From assembly GCF_000420085.1 (NCBI RefSeq), contig NZ_ATUG01000002.1:682001-746000 (forward strand): DNA of 64,000 nucleotides, read 5' to 3'. Of the stretch, positions 1-8,608 are shown piece after piece. The notes below the pieces were generated by a model. The model made no database searches and was not told the origin of the DNA. It saw only the letters and a program-made list of their open reading frames with translations. Made by a program: the position numbers and the translations under genes. The stretch comes from Desulfospira joergensenii DSM 10085 (lineage in GTDB: Bacteria; Desulfobacterota; Desulfobacteria; Desulfobacterales; Desulfobacteraceae). Numbering within the stretch: the first letter of the stretch is position 1; each line of letters starts with the position of its first letter.

Positions 1-766
1 AATTTCCCTCCTGGAACAGGGCCAGGTTGTGATCCACCAGCCGGGAAAAGGTCTCCCGGTCACCGGAGGCCAGGGCCGGTATGCCGCAGCATCCCTGTCC
101 CGGGGGAATGGTCAGGCCCAGGTCATGGTGTTTGAATATCCGGATTACGGAATGACCGATATTGGGAAAGATCTTGTCGATGAGGCAGCCGGTGAACAGG
201 GCAACCCTGGGGCCGTTCCCTTTTTGCTCCAGGCCCTTTTCCGGCAGGAATTTGTGGAAGGGGGTTGAGGCCACGGGTATGAAATGGCGGTTGTTCAGAA
301 GAGGAGATACCAGTCGGGCGCAGGAGGTTCCCTGGGCATTGGCATCATCCCTGGTAAATAATCCCTGGAATTTCCCGGCCCATCCCACCAGGGTGTCAAA
401 GGTGCCGGGGTTGGCCAGCATCTTTTTGAAAATGATCCGTTTGGCAGGAGAAAGCCCCTTGTACTCTGCCAGAATGGCCCTGGCCTTGATGAAAATTTCA
501 AGGACATTGACCCCGGAGGGGCAGTTGGCAGCGCATGATCCGCAGAGTAGACACCGGTTCAGCCTTTCGTTGACCCCGTCGGGATCCGAGAAAACGTTCT
601 CCATGAGCCCGTTGAGCAGGGCCAGTTTCCCCCGGGCCACGTCGGATTCCCTGCGGGTCTGCTCAAACAGGGGGCAGACAGACTGGCACATGCCGCAGCG
701 CATGCAGGTAACCATCTGCTCTTCCAATTCCCTGACAAGGGAAGCCAGTTCCTTCATTTTTGCCAT
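1..766 (-). CDS. GlcF/LldE-type iron-sulfur subunit of a 2-hydroxyacid (lactate/glycolate) dehydrogenase, partial
   Basis: The first ~255 residues are present and the C-terminus lies beyond the left edge. Two ferredoxin-type motifs are visible near the N-terminus (CMRCGMCQSVCP and CLLCGSCAANCPSG), followed by a CCG-domain signature (FTGC, later GCCGIPA). This is the order of GlcF-type subunits, which take electrons from a GlcD flavoprotein and pass them to quinone or another membrane acceptor. The start ATG at 766 overlaps the GlcD stop codon by one base (TAATG), so the two are translationally coupled in one leftward transcript. The pairing mirrors the lactate-oxidation clusters of Desulfovibrio. 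The substrate (D-lactate, L-lactate or glycolate) cannot be fixed from sequence, but the lactate-type genes on the other side of the promoter favour lactate. Confidence 0.9.
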   Translation of the reverse strand, partial: MAKMKELASLVRELEEQMVTCMRCGMCQSVCPLFEQTRRESDVARGKLALLNGLMENVFSDPDGVNERLNRCLLCGSCAANCPSGVNVLEIFIKARAILAEYKGLSPAKRIIFKKMLANPGTFDTLVGWAGKFQGLFTRDDANAQGTSCARLVSPLLNNRHFIPVASTPFHKFLPEKGLEQKGNGPRVALFTGCLIDKIFPNIGHSVIRIFKHHDLGLTIPPGQGCCGIPALASGDRETFSRLVDHNLALFQEGN

Positions 767-2154
767 TATTCAGATACTCCCGTAATTTTGCCCGGGTTGA
801 GGATATTATTCGGGTCCAGGGCCTTTCTTAACCGACGTGAGAACAAAATGGAAGAGTATCCGGCTTCTTTTTCCAGAAAGGGTGCCTTGGCAATGCCGGT
901 GCCGTGCTCTCCGGACAGGGTTCCGCCCAGATCGATGGCCTTGTCAAAGATCTCTTCAATGGCCTGTTCCACCCGGTGGAACTCCTCCTGGTCCCTCCGG
1001 TCCGTGAGGATGGTGGGATGAAGATTGCCGTCACCGGCATGGCCGAAGGTGCCGATATCGATTTTGTATTTTTTGGCAATGGCCTGGAGGGATCTGACCA
1101 TGTCCGGAATTTTGCTTCTGGGTACGGTGGCGTCCTCCAGGACCAGGGTGGGTTTGACCTGGGCCAGGGCGGACAGGGCAGACCGGCGGGCCGCCCAGAT
1201 TTTGTCCCGTTCTTCATCGGTCTTGGCCAGGGTAACGCTTTGGGCTCCGAATTGTCTGCACAGGGCCTGGACTTTTTCACCCTCTTCGGCCACCACGGCC
1301 GGGTGTCCGTCCACTTCGATGAGGATCAGGGCATCGGCATCCATTGGGAGCCCTGCCTTGGAGTAATCCTCCACGGCCCGGATGGTGAAGTTGTCCAGAA
1401 TCTCCAGGGTGGCCGGCAGGATATGGGCGGCAATAATGGCGGCCACGGTTTCAGAGGCTTTTTCAATGGTGTCGTAGACCGCCACCATGGACTGCCGGGC
1501 TACGGGAGCCGGGATCAGTTTCAGTGTGATCTGGTCCAGCACCCCGAGGGTGCCTTCAGAGCCGACCATGAGTCCGGTGATATTATACCCAGTGGCACAT
1601 TTGACTGTCCTGGATCCGGTTTTGACATAATTTCCCAGGGCATCGAAAAAATGGAGTCCCATGACATAGTCTTTGGTGACCCCGTACTTCAGCCCCCGGA
1701 GCCCCCCGGCGTTTTCCGCAACATTGCCTCCCAGGGTGGATACGGCCATGGAGCCTGGGTCGGGCGGGTAAAAAAGACCTTTTTTCTCGACTTCTGCGGC
1801 CAGGGCCGCCGTGACAACCCCGGGCCGGACCACGGCATACATATCTGCCTCGTTGATTTCAAGGATCTGGTTCAGCCGGCCGGTCAGCAGGACGATTCCG
1901 TCGGATTCCGGAATGGTGCCTCCGGAAAGGTTGGTGCCGGAACCCCGGACCGTAATGGGAACCCCGGCCCCGTTGCACAGGGCTACAATTTCCCCGAGCT
2001 CCTCCGTGTTTCCGGGCATGACAGCCCCGCCGGGCATCCGGGAATCCAGGACAGCCGCATCATAGGAATAGGTCAGCATATCCTCTTTTTGAGTGAATAC
2101 ATGTTCCGGCCCGACAATTCCGGCCAACTGCTTGATAAATGACTGGTCGATCAT
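766..2154 (-). CDS. FAD-linked 2-hydroxyacid (D-lactate/glycolate) oxidase catalytic subunit, GlcD family
   Basis: This 462-residue protein has the usual length of GlcD/Dld-II flavoproteins. The PCMH-type FAD domain occupies roughly residues 35-215 (GVPITVRGSGTNLSGG, then DPGSMAVSTLGGNVAENAGG and GSEGTLGV). The C-terminal FAD-oxidase domain carries HAGDGNLHPT and the terminal SGEHGTG motif, both conserved around the active site. It oxidises a 2-hydroxyacid to the 2-oxoacid and hands electrons to the Fe-S subunit encoded just downstream. It starts at an ATG and is divergent from the TRAP/LUD operon, sharing a 415-bp regulatory region with operator-like palindromes. D-lactate is the likeliest substrate because the LUD genes opposite would cover L-lactate; that split is inference. 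Confidence 0.92.
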   Translation of the reverse strand: MIDQSFIKQLAGIVGPEHVFTQKEDMLTYSYDAAVLDSRMPGGAVMPGNTEELGEIVALCNGAGVPITVRGSGTNLSGGTIPESDGIVLLTGRLNQILEINEADMYAVVRPGVVTAALAAEVEKKGLFYPPDPGSMAVSTLGGNVAENAGGLRGLKYGVTKDYVMGLHFFDALGNYVKTGSRTVKCATGYNITGLMVGSEGTLGVLDQITLKLIPAPVARQSMVAVYDTIEKASETVAAIIAAHILPATLEILDNFTIRAVEDYSKAGLPMDADALILIEVDGHPAVVAEEGEKVQALCRQFGAQSVTLAKTDEERDKIWAARRSALSALAQVKPTLVLEDATVPRSKIPDMVRSLQAIAKKYKIDIGTFGHAGDGNLHPTILTDRRDQEEFHRVEQAIEEIFDKAIDLGGTLSGEHGTGIAKAPFLEKEAGYSSILFSRRLRKALDPNNILNPGKITGVSE

Positions 2155-2173
2155 AAACGCCCTCGTATGTATG

Positions 2174-2184
2174 TGGTATTACCA
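2174..2184. promoter_or_regulatory. GntR/FadR-subfamily operator-like palindrome, copy 1
   Basis: The perfect palindrome TGGTATTACCA lies 20 bp upstream of the GlcD-type start codon. The form TGGT-N3-ACCA is the known operator style of the LldR/PdhR branch of the FadR subfamily. Its position suits repression of the leftward transcript. No regulator gene is inside the window. Confidence 0.6.
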
Positions 2185-2229
2185 ATTGTTATTTTTCGGA
2201 TCATGTAGCATTTTCAAGTAGTCATGTTA

Positions 2230-2240
2230 TGGTATTACCT
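2230..2240. promoter_or_regulatory. GntR/FadR-subfamily operator-like palindrome, copy 2
   Basis: TGGTATTACCT matches copy 1 in ten of eleven bases. It is 56 bp centre to centre from copy 1, an approximate multiple of the helical turn that would allow cooperative binding or looping. Function is inferred from similarity to the other two copies. Confidence 0.5.
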
Positions 2241-2343
2241 TGTATGGGTATACGATTCATAAAAACCAGAACTATCCGAATTTGCACAATAAATGATTTT
2301 ATAACAGACTTTTTGATGAAATACAAATAAATTTAATTTTTTC

Positions 2344-2384
2344 TTGACAAACAATATAGCCTGAATTTACTATTGGTGATACCA
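2344..2384 (+). promoter_or_regulatory. Sigma-70-like promoter of the TRAP/lactate operon with operator copy 3 at the start site
   Basis: TTGACA (2344-2349) is followed after 16 bp by the weaker -10-like TTTACT (2366-2371). The palindrome TGGTGATACCA (2374-2384) sits immediately downstream, where a bound repressor would cover the transcription start. It is the third copy of the TGGT-N3-ACC motif in this intergenic region. The layout is the classic one for a substrate-relieved repressor such as LldR. The long leader to the first start codon at 2570 shows no other structure I can support. Confidence 0.55.
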
Positions 2385-2569
2385 TTTGTAAATTTGAGTG
2401 TTTGTCTTTGGTTTTTAAGAATTGGTTTACTGGGTGGCACAATCAGAAAGGGCCCGGGAAAGGAGGGAAAAAGGAGTTCCCGTACCATCGGTTGGATGCT
2501 GTAAGCAAAGATTATGTTTAATTTTAATAAGTTTGTCTTTTTGGACTTAATGGAGGATGGAGGAAAAAA

Positions 2570-3721
2570 ATGAAGAAAAAATTAACCCTGGTCATGACCT
2601 GCCTGATGGCATTCTTTTTTATCTTCGGCAACGCCTATGCAGGCAAGCGGGAGAAATTCGGAGAAGATCCCCGTCATAAGACCGCCAAGCGGGTAAAGTT
2701 CAAGACATCCACGGAAAAGATCAGATGGAAGATGGTCATGCCCTGGTCCAAGGGCCTTCTGTTTTACGATATTGCCACCCATTTTGCCGATAGTGTCCGC
2801 CTGGCCTCTGCCGGCCGTCTGGACATCAAGCCCTTTTCCGCCGGTGAGCTGGTACCGGCCAACCAGACTTTTGATGCGGTTTCCCAGGGATCTGCCCAAA
2901 TGGCCCATGGGTCCCCTCTGTACTGGAAGGGGAAAAACGAAGCTTTCGTGGCCTTTGCCTCGGTTCCCTTTGGCCTGGATGCCGAAGGATACAATATCTG
3001 GCTCTATGAAAAAGGCGGACTTGAAATGCTCCAGGAGCTGTATGGCAAATTCGGTATTTTTGCTTTGCCTGCAGGACAGACCGGACAGGAAATGGGTCTT
3101 TTTTCCAATAAGAGAGCCTCCAAAATGGAAGACTTCAAAGGCATGAGGCTGAGAACTCCGGGATGGTACATGGATATTATGAACAACCTGGGCGCCTCTG
3201 TTTCGCCCCTTCCCGGCGGTGAGGTCTACCTGGCCCTTGAGCGGGGCGTCATCGATGCGGCTGAATATTCGACACCGGCCATCAACTATCCCATGGGATT
3301 TGATGAAATTACCAAATATGCCATTCAACCGGGTGTCCACCAGCCGGCATTCCAATGCGACGTTATCTTTAATAAAGAGGCCTATGAAAAACTGCCTGAT
3401 GATCTCAAATGGATCATAGATATCTGTGCCAAGGAAACCCAGCTGTGGAGCTACAACTGGATCAATGCCCTGAACGCCAAGGCCATCCGCCTGTTCAAGG
3501 AAAAAGTGGAATTTGTCATGATGGACGAAGACACCAAGATTCAGTTCAGGAAGACCACCAAGGAGTACCTGGATTCTGTTAAAGCCAAATTCCCGGATGT
3601 GAAAAAGGTTCTCGATTCCCAGGAAGCATTTATCGAAGATTATGCAGACTGGAGAAAGGCCCGGGGCGGAGTCGCTCCCTGGCCCTATGAGACCTATATC
3701 AGCGGTCAGACCTTTGAATAA
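2570..3721 (+). CDS. TRAP transporter solute-binding protein, DctP family (predicted lactate/2-hydroxyacid binder)
   Basis: A 383-residue periplasmic binding protein with a clear signal peptide (residues 1-24, cleaved after NAYA). The C-terminal half holds the DctP carboxylate-binding core: RLRTPGWYMDIMNNLG, then LPGGEVYLALERGVIDAAEYS, containing the family's conserved Arg that salt-bridges the substrate carboxylate. The GGEVYLALERGVIDA/PAINYPMGF pattern resembles the TRAP binding proteins for lactate and 2-oxoacids (TakP/Thermus LacBP type) rather than C4-dicarboxylate DctP. It is first in a five-gene rightward operon, has a strong GGAGG Shine-Dalgarno and is followed directly by both TRAP membrane subunits. 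Lactate as ligand is inferred from context. Confidence 0.9.
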   Translation: MKKKLTLVMTCLMAFFFIFGNAYAGKREKFGEDPRHKTAKRVKFKTSTEKIRWKMVMPWSKGLLFYDIATHFADSVRLASAGRLDIKPFSAGELVPANQTFDAVSQGSAQMAHGSPLYWKGKNEAFVAFASVPFGLDAEGYNIWLYEKGGLEMLQELYGKFGIFALPAGQTGQEMGLFSNKRASKMEDFKGMRLRTPGWYMDIMNNLGASVSPLPGGEVYLALERGVIDAAEYSTPAINYPMGFDEITKYAIQPGVHQPAFQCDVIFNKEAYEKLPDDLKWIIDICAKETQLWSYNWINALNAKAIRLFKEKVEFVMMDEDTKIQFRKTTKEYLDSVKAKFPDVKKVLDSQEAFIEDYADWRKARGGVAPWPYETYISGQTFE

Positions 3722-3861
3722 AGTCTGAAAACCATCTAGGACAAAAGTGCGGCCGGCAGCCAACTCATCCCAATATAACAGGCTGTCGGCCAAAATTTTA
3801 AGTGACATTTTAAACCGGTTCGGGACAGGATTGACCCGGACCTTAATTTAAGGAAACCAAG

Positions 3862-4356
3862 ATGTTGGAATCACTCTCAAACGGCCTGGAAAAGATCACC
3901 CGGAAACAGGGAGATCTGGCCTCTTTTCTTATATACCCTCTGCTGATCATCGTGGTATATGAAGTGTTCATGAGGTACGTGTTCAACGCCCCCACCACCT
4001 GGGGATTTGAGGCCACGGCATTCATCTACGGGCTCCATTACATGTTTGGGCTCTCCTACACCGACGTCCACGACGGCCATGTCAAGGTGGATATCTTCAC
4101 GGCCCTGGCCCCTGAAAAGATCCAGGTCTTTATCCGTATCCTGACCAACCTGGTGATGTTCCTGCCTGTGATGATTTGTATGACCCTCTTGTCCATGAAA
4201 TTCGCCTATGTGTCCTTTACGGGGCTGGAGGTGAACCCCACCTCCTGGGCACCGCCCATCTGGCCCTTGAAAAGCCTCATGGCCCTGTGCTTTTTTTTCC
4301 TGCTTCTCCAGGGCATTGCCAATCTTTTAAAAGACATTAACGCACTAAAGAAATAA
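3862..4356 (+). CDS. TRAP transporter small permease subunit, DctQ family
   Basis: This 164-residue membrane protein has the four hydrophobic segments expected of DctQ (about residues 22-42, 50-70, 92-115 and 130-155). The family hallmark is visible in the second segment region, where TAFIYGLHYMFGLSYTDVHDGHVKVDIF matches the usual 'A.G..Y.L..G.HVRVD' pattern. It forms the membrane complex with the large subunit immediately downstream and uses the Na+ gradient, as known for TRAP systems. It sits 140 bp after the binding protein and 14 bp before DctM. A gap of this size after dctP often accommodates differential expression of the abundant binding protein, but I see no clear hairpin there. Confidence 0.9.
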   Translation: MLESLSNGLEKITRKQGDLASFLIYPLLIIVVYEVFMRYVFNAPTTWGFEATAFIYGLHYMFGLSYTDVHDGHVKVDIFTALAPEKIQVFIRILTNLVMFLPVMICMTLLSMKFAYVSFTGLEVNPTSWAPPIWPLKSLMALCFFFLLLQGIANLLKDINALKK

Positions 4357-4370
4357 AGGAAGATTTCCCC

Positions 4371-5714
4371 ATGAGTCTCGAATTCATGACCGTGGCCATG
4401 TTCGCCACCCTTATCCTGGCCATCACCCTGGGGCATCCCCTGGCCTATACCCTGGCGGCCGTGGCCACCCTGTTCGGCCTGATCGACAACGGATTTTCCG
4501 TTCCCATGCTTTTTGATATGTTTGTCAACAATGCCTGGGGTCTGATGAACAACTATACCCTGGTGGCCATCCCCTTGTTTATCCTCATGGCCCAGCTTCT
4601 GGACCGGTCCAAGGTCTCCGATGCCCTGTTTGAGTCCCTCTACGTGGTTCTGGGGGGCATCAAAGGAGGGCTGGGGCTTGCCGTTGTGGTGGTCTGTACG
4701 GTATTTGCCGCCACCACGGGCATCATCGGGGCCTCCGTCGTGGCCATGGGTCTTCTGGCGACCCCGGCCCTGATCAACAAGGGATATCAAAAAGAACTGA
4801 CCTCGGGCATTATCTGCGCCTCGGGCACCCTGGGGATTCTGATCCCGCCCTCCATCATGATGGTGGTCTACGGAGGACTGACCGGAATGAAGGAAACCTC
4901 CGTGGGGAACCTGTTTGCCGGCGCCATTTTTCCGGGCCTGGTCCTGGCCGGGCTTTATTTTCTCTATATCTTTATCCGGTGCAACATCAACCCCCAGCTC
5001 GGTCCCCCCATCTCCAAGGAAGAGGCTTTAACCTATACCGCAGCCCAGAAATGGACCATGACCTTGAAATCCCTGCTGCCGCCCCTGGTCCTGATCCTGG
5101 CCGTCATGGGTACCATCCTGGCCGGGGTCGCCACCCCAACCGAAGCCGCAGGTCTGGGTGCATTCGGCGCCATGATCCTGGCGTTTTTCAATAAAAAGCT
5201 CAATTGGACCGTGCTCAGGGAGTCTGCCTATGCCACCCTGAAAACCACATCCATGGTCATGATGCTCTTTATCGGGGGCAAGTTTTTCTCCACGGTATTC
5301 CTGAGTATGGGCGGAGGAGACGTGGTGGCCGACCTTCTTATCGGTTCAGGCATGGACCGGTGGCTCATCCTGGGGATCATGATGTTCATCGTCTTCATCA
5401 TGGGCATGTTCATCGACTGGGCCGCCATCCTCCTGGTCACGGTGCCGATCTTCATGCCCATCGCCATGGAACTGGATTTTGACCCTTTATGGTTTTCCCT
5501 TCTCATGTGTGTGAACCTGCAGACCTCCTTTTTAACCCCGCCCTTTGGATACGCCCTGTTTTATTTTAAAGGCGTGGCCCCGGAGGGGTATACCATGATG
5601 CACATCTATAAGGGGATTCTCCCCTTTGTTCTGCTCCAGGTATTGAGTATCGCACTGCTCTGCTTTTTCCCCGGTCTGGTGACCTGGCTGCCGGGAATCT
5701 TTTTCGGATCTTGA
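4371..5714 (+). CDS. TRAP transporter large permease subunit, DctM family
   Basis: This 447-residue, strongly hydrophobic protein has about twelve membrane segments and the normal DctM length (425-450). Typical signatures are ATTGIIGASVVAMGLLATPAL, SGTLGILIPPSIMMVVYG and, near the C-terminus, VNLQTSFLTPPFGYALFY, which include the two helical hairpins that form the transport site. It is the channel subunit of the Na+-coupled carboxylate importer whose binding protein and small subunit lie just upstream. It is followed after 46 bp by the LUD genes, linking uptake to oxidation of the same substrate. Confidence 0.93.
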   Translation: MSLEFMTVAMFATLILAITLGHPLAYTLAAVATLFGLIDNGFSVPMLFDMFVNNAWGLMNNYTLVAIPLFILMAQLLDRSKVSDALFESLYVVLGGIKGGLGLAVVVVCTVFAATTGIIGASVVAMGLLATPALINKGYQKELTSGIICASGTLGILIPPSIMMVVYGGLTGMKETSVGNLFAGAIFPGLVLAGLYFLYIFIRCNINPQLGPPISKEEALTYTAAQKWTMTLKSLLPPLVLILAVMGTILAGVATPTEAAGLGAFGAMILAFFNKKLNWTVLRESAYATLKTTSMVMMLFIGGKFFSTVFLSMGGGDVVADLLIGSGMDRWLILGIMMFIVFIMGMFIDWAAILLVTVPIFMPIAMELDFDPLWFSLLMCVNLQTSFLTPPFGYALFYFKGVAPEGYTMMHIYKGILPFVLLQVLSIALLCFFPGLVTWLPGIFFGS

Positions 5715-5760
5715 TAGGAGGGCGTTTATCTGATAAGGGCAGTACAGGAGGGATTCGACC

Positions 5761-6363
5761 ATGACGGATAAACAGAGGATCGAAACATTTATCGAAAAGG
5801 CCTCTCTGGTATCTGCCCGTGTTGTCCGAGTGGACAGTCTGGGTTCTGCCTTTGAACAGACCATTGATATCTGCCGGTCCAAACAGCCCCTGGACCCCCA
5901 GATGGAGACAGCAAAGCCCCTGGATGAAATCAAAGAAACCCGGGTCCTGGCCGCTCCCAACCTGGACGACCAGGCATTTGCCGGGCTTGAGAGCGCCTGC
6001 CGGGAAGCGGACGGCATCCTATTGATCCGGAAGGATATAAGAGATTATCCGGCCGGAATCGACGTGGGGCTGACCCTGGTGGATTTCGGTATTGCCGAAA
6101 CCGGGACCCTGGTATTGAACTCCCAGACCGAGGATATCCGTCTGGCGTCCATGCTGAGTGAAATCCATGTTGCAATTCTCAGGGTGTCCGATCTCAGGGA
6201 GTCTGCCCTGTCCATGGTTGAGGATCTCCAGGCCATGATGGCCCGGGACACTGCCTATACGGCCTTTATTACCGGGCCCAGCCGGACGGCAGATATTGAA
6301 CGGGTGCTGACCATCGGGGTCCACGGTCCCCTGGAACTTGTCATCATGCTGGTGGGGGAATGA
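5761..6363 (+). CDS. LUD-domain protein, LutC/YkgG family lactate-utilization subunit
   Basis: This 200-residue protein is close to the usual length of LutC (YkgG, DUF162/LUD domain). The family signature is in the C-terminal half: IDVGLTLVDFGIAETGTLVL, then SEIHVAILRVSDL and the terminal TGPSRTADIERVLTIGVHGPLELVIML. In Bacillus, LutABC oxidise L-lactate to pyruvate; in Desulfovibrio the equivalent genes sit beside glcDF-type genes, as here. No metal-binding Cys motifs are present, as expected for the C subunit. The stop codon overlaps the next start (ATGA), so its product and the LutB-LutA fusion are probably made in equal amounts. Confidence 0.9.
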   Translation: MTDKQRIETFIEKASLVSARVVRVDSLGSAFEQTIDICRSKQPLDPQMETAKPLDEIKETRVLAAPNLDDQAFAGLESACREADGILLIRKDIRDYPAGIDVGLTLVDFGIAETGTLVLNSQTEDIRLASMLSEIHVAILRVSDLRESALSMVEDLQAMMARDTAYTAFITGPSRTADIERVLTIGVHGPLELVIMLVGE

Positions 6364-8501
6364 TCATGGAAAATCAGGAAAGCTTGAAATCCTATAAATC
6401 CCGACTGGATGCAGCATTGGGAAACGAGTTCCTGCGCCGGGCCATGGACAATTTTGCCGTGGCCTACCGGACTTCCCGTGAAAATGCATTTTCAGGGATG
6501 GATGTGGACGGTCTGATCCGGGAAGTGGCCGAGATCAAGGCCCGGGCCGTTCAGGATAATGAAGCCCTTCTGGAAAAATTTACAAAAAACGCTGAAGCCA
6601 AGGGGATTCATGTCCACCTGGCAGATACGGCCGAGGATGCCAACCGGATTATCGGTGAAATCGCCCTGAAAACCGGTTCCCGGCGTATTGCCAAGTCCAA
6701 ATCCATGACAGCCGAGGAAACCCATTTGAACAAATGGCTGGAAAACATGGGCCTGGAGGTCACGGAGACCGATCTGGGGGAGTGGATTGTCCAGTTGAGA
6801 AAAGAAGGGCCTTCCCATATGGTCATGCCGGCCATTCACCTGTCCCGATACCAGGTGTCAGACCTGTTTACCGATGTCACCGGGGAAAAGCAGGATGCAA
6901 AAATCGAAGACCTGGTCAGGGTGGCCAGAAAAGAGCTGAGGGAAAAATTTGTCAATGCGGATCTGGGCATCACCGGGGCCAATTATGCCGTGGCTGAAAC
7001 CGCAACCATCGGCATCACCACCAACGAGGGAAATGCCCGTCTGGTATCTACCCTGCCCAGGGTCCACGTTGCCCTGGTGGGCATTGACAAGCTTCTTCCG
7101 GGCCTCAAAGAGGCCCTGACCATCAACCGGGTCCTGCCCAAGAACGCAACGGGCCAGGCCATCACCTCCTATGTCACCTGGATTACCGGACCCTCGGAAT
7201 GCAGGATTGCCGACAACGGCAAACGGGAAATGCACATTGTATTCCTGGACAACGGCCGGAAAAAAATCGCCAATGATCCGATGTTTTCCCAGATCCTTCA
7301 ATGCGTGCGCTGCGGGGCCTGTGCCAATGTCTGTCCGGTATACCGGATGGTGGGCGGTCATCAGCTGGGCCACATCTATATCGGAGCCATCGGCCTGATC
7401 ACCACCTATTTTTTCCATGGGCGGGAACATGCCAGGAACCTGGTTCAAAACTGCACCAACTGCGGGGCCTGCAAGGCCGTCTGTGCCGGAGGCATCAACC
7501 TGCCCAAACTCATCAAGGCGGTCCATGCCCGGATTCAGGACGAGGAAGGCCATCCCTTGAAAAGCCTTCTTCTGGCCAAGGTCCTCAAGAGCCGCAAGCT
7601 GTTTCACACCCTGCTTCGGACCGCCAGCCTGGCCCAGAAACCGGTTACAGGAGGAACCCCTTATCTGCGCCATCTGCCCATGATCTTTGCCAAAGAGCAC
7701 AATTTCAGGGTGTTGCCGGCCATTGCCGAGACCCCTTTCAGGAAACGGTTTGAAAAGTTGAACAAAACCGTGGAAAAACCAAGGGTTAAAATCGCCCTTT
7801 TTTCCGGCTGTGTCCAGGACTTTGTCTATCCCGAGCATCTGGAGGCGGCCATGAAAAGCTTTGCCAGTCTGGATGTAAAAGTCAGTTTTCCCATGGATCA
7901 GACCTGCTGCGGTCTGCCTGCCGTGAGCATGGGGGAAAAATCAGCGGCCAGGGACGTGGCTCTCCAGAATATCGAAGCCTTTGCCGGTGAGGATGTGGAC
8001 TATATCGTTACCCTGTGCGCCTCCTGCGCTTCCCATCTCAAACACGGCATGATCGATCTTGTAAAAAATTACGCAGATGAAAAGGCAGAGGCCTTCAGTG
8101 AAAAAATAATCTCCTACAGTCAGTTCATGAATCAGGTCCTCAAGGTCGACTCCAGGGATGGCGCTCAGAACCGGAAAATTGCCTTTCATTCCCCCTGTCA
8201 CCTCTGCCGGGGCCTGGGGGTGAAGGAAGATCCCAGGCAGTTGATTGACAAGTCTGGCAATACCTATGTCCCCACCAGAGAAGAAGAGACCTGCTGCGGA
8301 TTCGGGGGCAGTTTTTCAGCCAATTTCCCGGCGGTCTCCAATGAAATACTGACCCAAAAATTGGATGACGTGGAAGGTTCCGGTGCCGATCTCCTGGTGA
8401 CGGAATGTCCCGGCTGCGTGATGCAGCTCAGGGGCGGGGCAATGAAACAGAATCGGGACATTGAGGTTCTCCATTTGGCAGAGTTGTTTGATGAACCATG
8501 A
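6360..8501 (+). CDS. LutB-LutA fusion: LUD + 2x[4Fe-4S] + CCG domain L-lactate dehydrogenase subunit
   Basis: This 713-residue protein fuses two Bacillus-type subunits. The N-terminal LUD domain (about 60-310) ends in GITTNEGNARLVSTLPRVHVALVGI and TGPSECRIADNGKREMHIVF. A ferredoxin-like part follows (CVRCGACANVCPVY and CTNCGACKAVCAGG, about 317-380). The C-terminal half is the LutA-like cysteine-rich region with two CCG units (GCVQDF...CCGLPA and CHLC...CCGFGG). The same fusion occurs in Desulfovibrio lactate loci. It likely oxidises L-lactate together with the LutC-like protein and passes electrons toward the membrane. The start at 6360 gives a four-base ATGA overlap with the upstream gene. 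The gene ends 25 bp before a strong terminator. Confidence 0.9.
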   Translation: MIMENQESLKSYKSRLDAALGNEFLRRAMDNFAVAYRTSRENAFSGMDVDGLIREVAEIKARAVQDNEALLEKFTKNAEAKGIHVHLADTAEDANRIIGEIALKTGSRRIAKSKSMTAEETHLNKWLENMGLEVTETDLGEWIVQLRKEGPSHMVMPAIHLSRYQVSDLFTDVTGEKQDAKIEDLVRVARKELREKFVNADLGITGANYAVAETATIGITTNEGNARLVSTLPRVHVALVGIDKLLPGLKEALTINRVLPKNATGQAITSYVTWITGPSECRIADNGKREMHIVFLDNGRKKIANDPMFSQILQCVRCGACANVCPVYRMVGGHQLGHIYIGAIGLITTYFFHGREHARNLVQNCTNCGACKAVCAGGINLPKLIKAVHARIQDEEGHPLKSLLLAKVLKSRKLFHTLLRTASLAQKPVTGGTPYLRHLPMIFAKEHNFRVLPAIAETPFRKRFEKLNKTVEKPRVKIALFSGCVQDFVYPEHLEAAMKSFASLDVKVSFPMDQTCCGLPAVSMGEKSAARDVALQNIEAFAGEDVDYIVTLCASCASHLKHGMIDLVKNYADEKAEAFSEKIISYSQFMNQVLKVDSRDGAQNRKIAFHSPCHLCRGLGVKEDPRQLIDKSGNTYVPTREEETCCGFGGSFSANFPAVSNEILTQKLDDVEGSGADLLVTECPGCVMQLRGGAMKQNRDIEVLHLAELFDEP

Positions 8502-8526
8502 CCCAAGATTTTTCCATGACAAAAAA

Positions 8527-8559
8527 GGCCGGGCCCTGAACATGGGCCCGGCCTTTTTT
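8527..8559 (+). terminator. Rho-independent terminator of the TRAP/lactate operon
   Basis: A perfect 10-bp GC-rich stem (8527-8536 with 8544-8553) with a seven-base loop is followed by six T residues (8554-8559). It lies directly behind the LutB-LutA fusion gene and closes the five-gene operon. The opposite side carries six A residues, so it could work in both directions. Confidence 0.93.
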
Positions 8560-8608
8560 GTTTTCAGGCCTCGTTGTTTTGCATTCTTTTGCATTCTTTG
8601 ATATTCTA

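Noticed and set aside
904..2142. Long rightward open frame opposite the GlcD gene
   Set aside because: It is the GC-rich shadow of a real gene and shows no domain; similar shadows oppose dctP, ftsH, folP and uvrA.
8558..8608. A more upstream start for the helical protein
   Set aside because: The ATG lies in the T-tract of the preceding terminator and the added residues look like random hydrophobic sequence.
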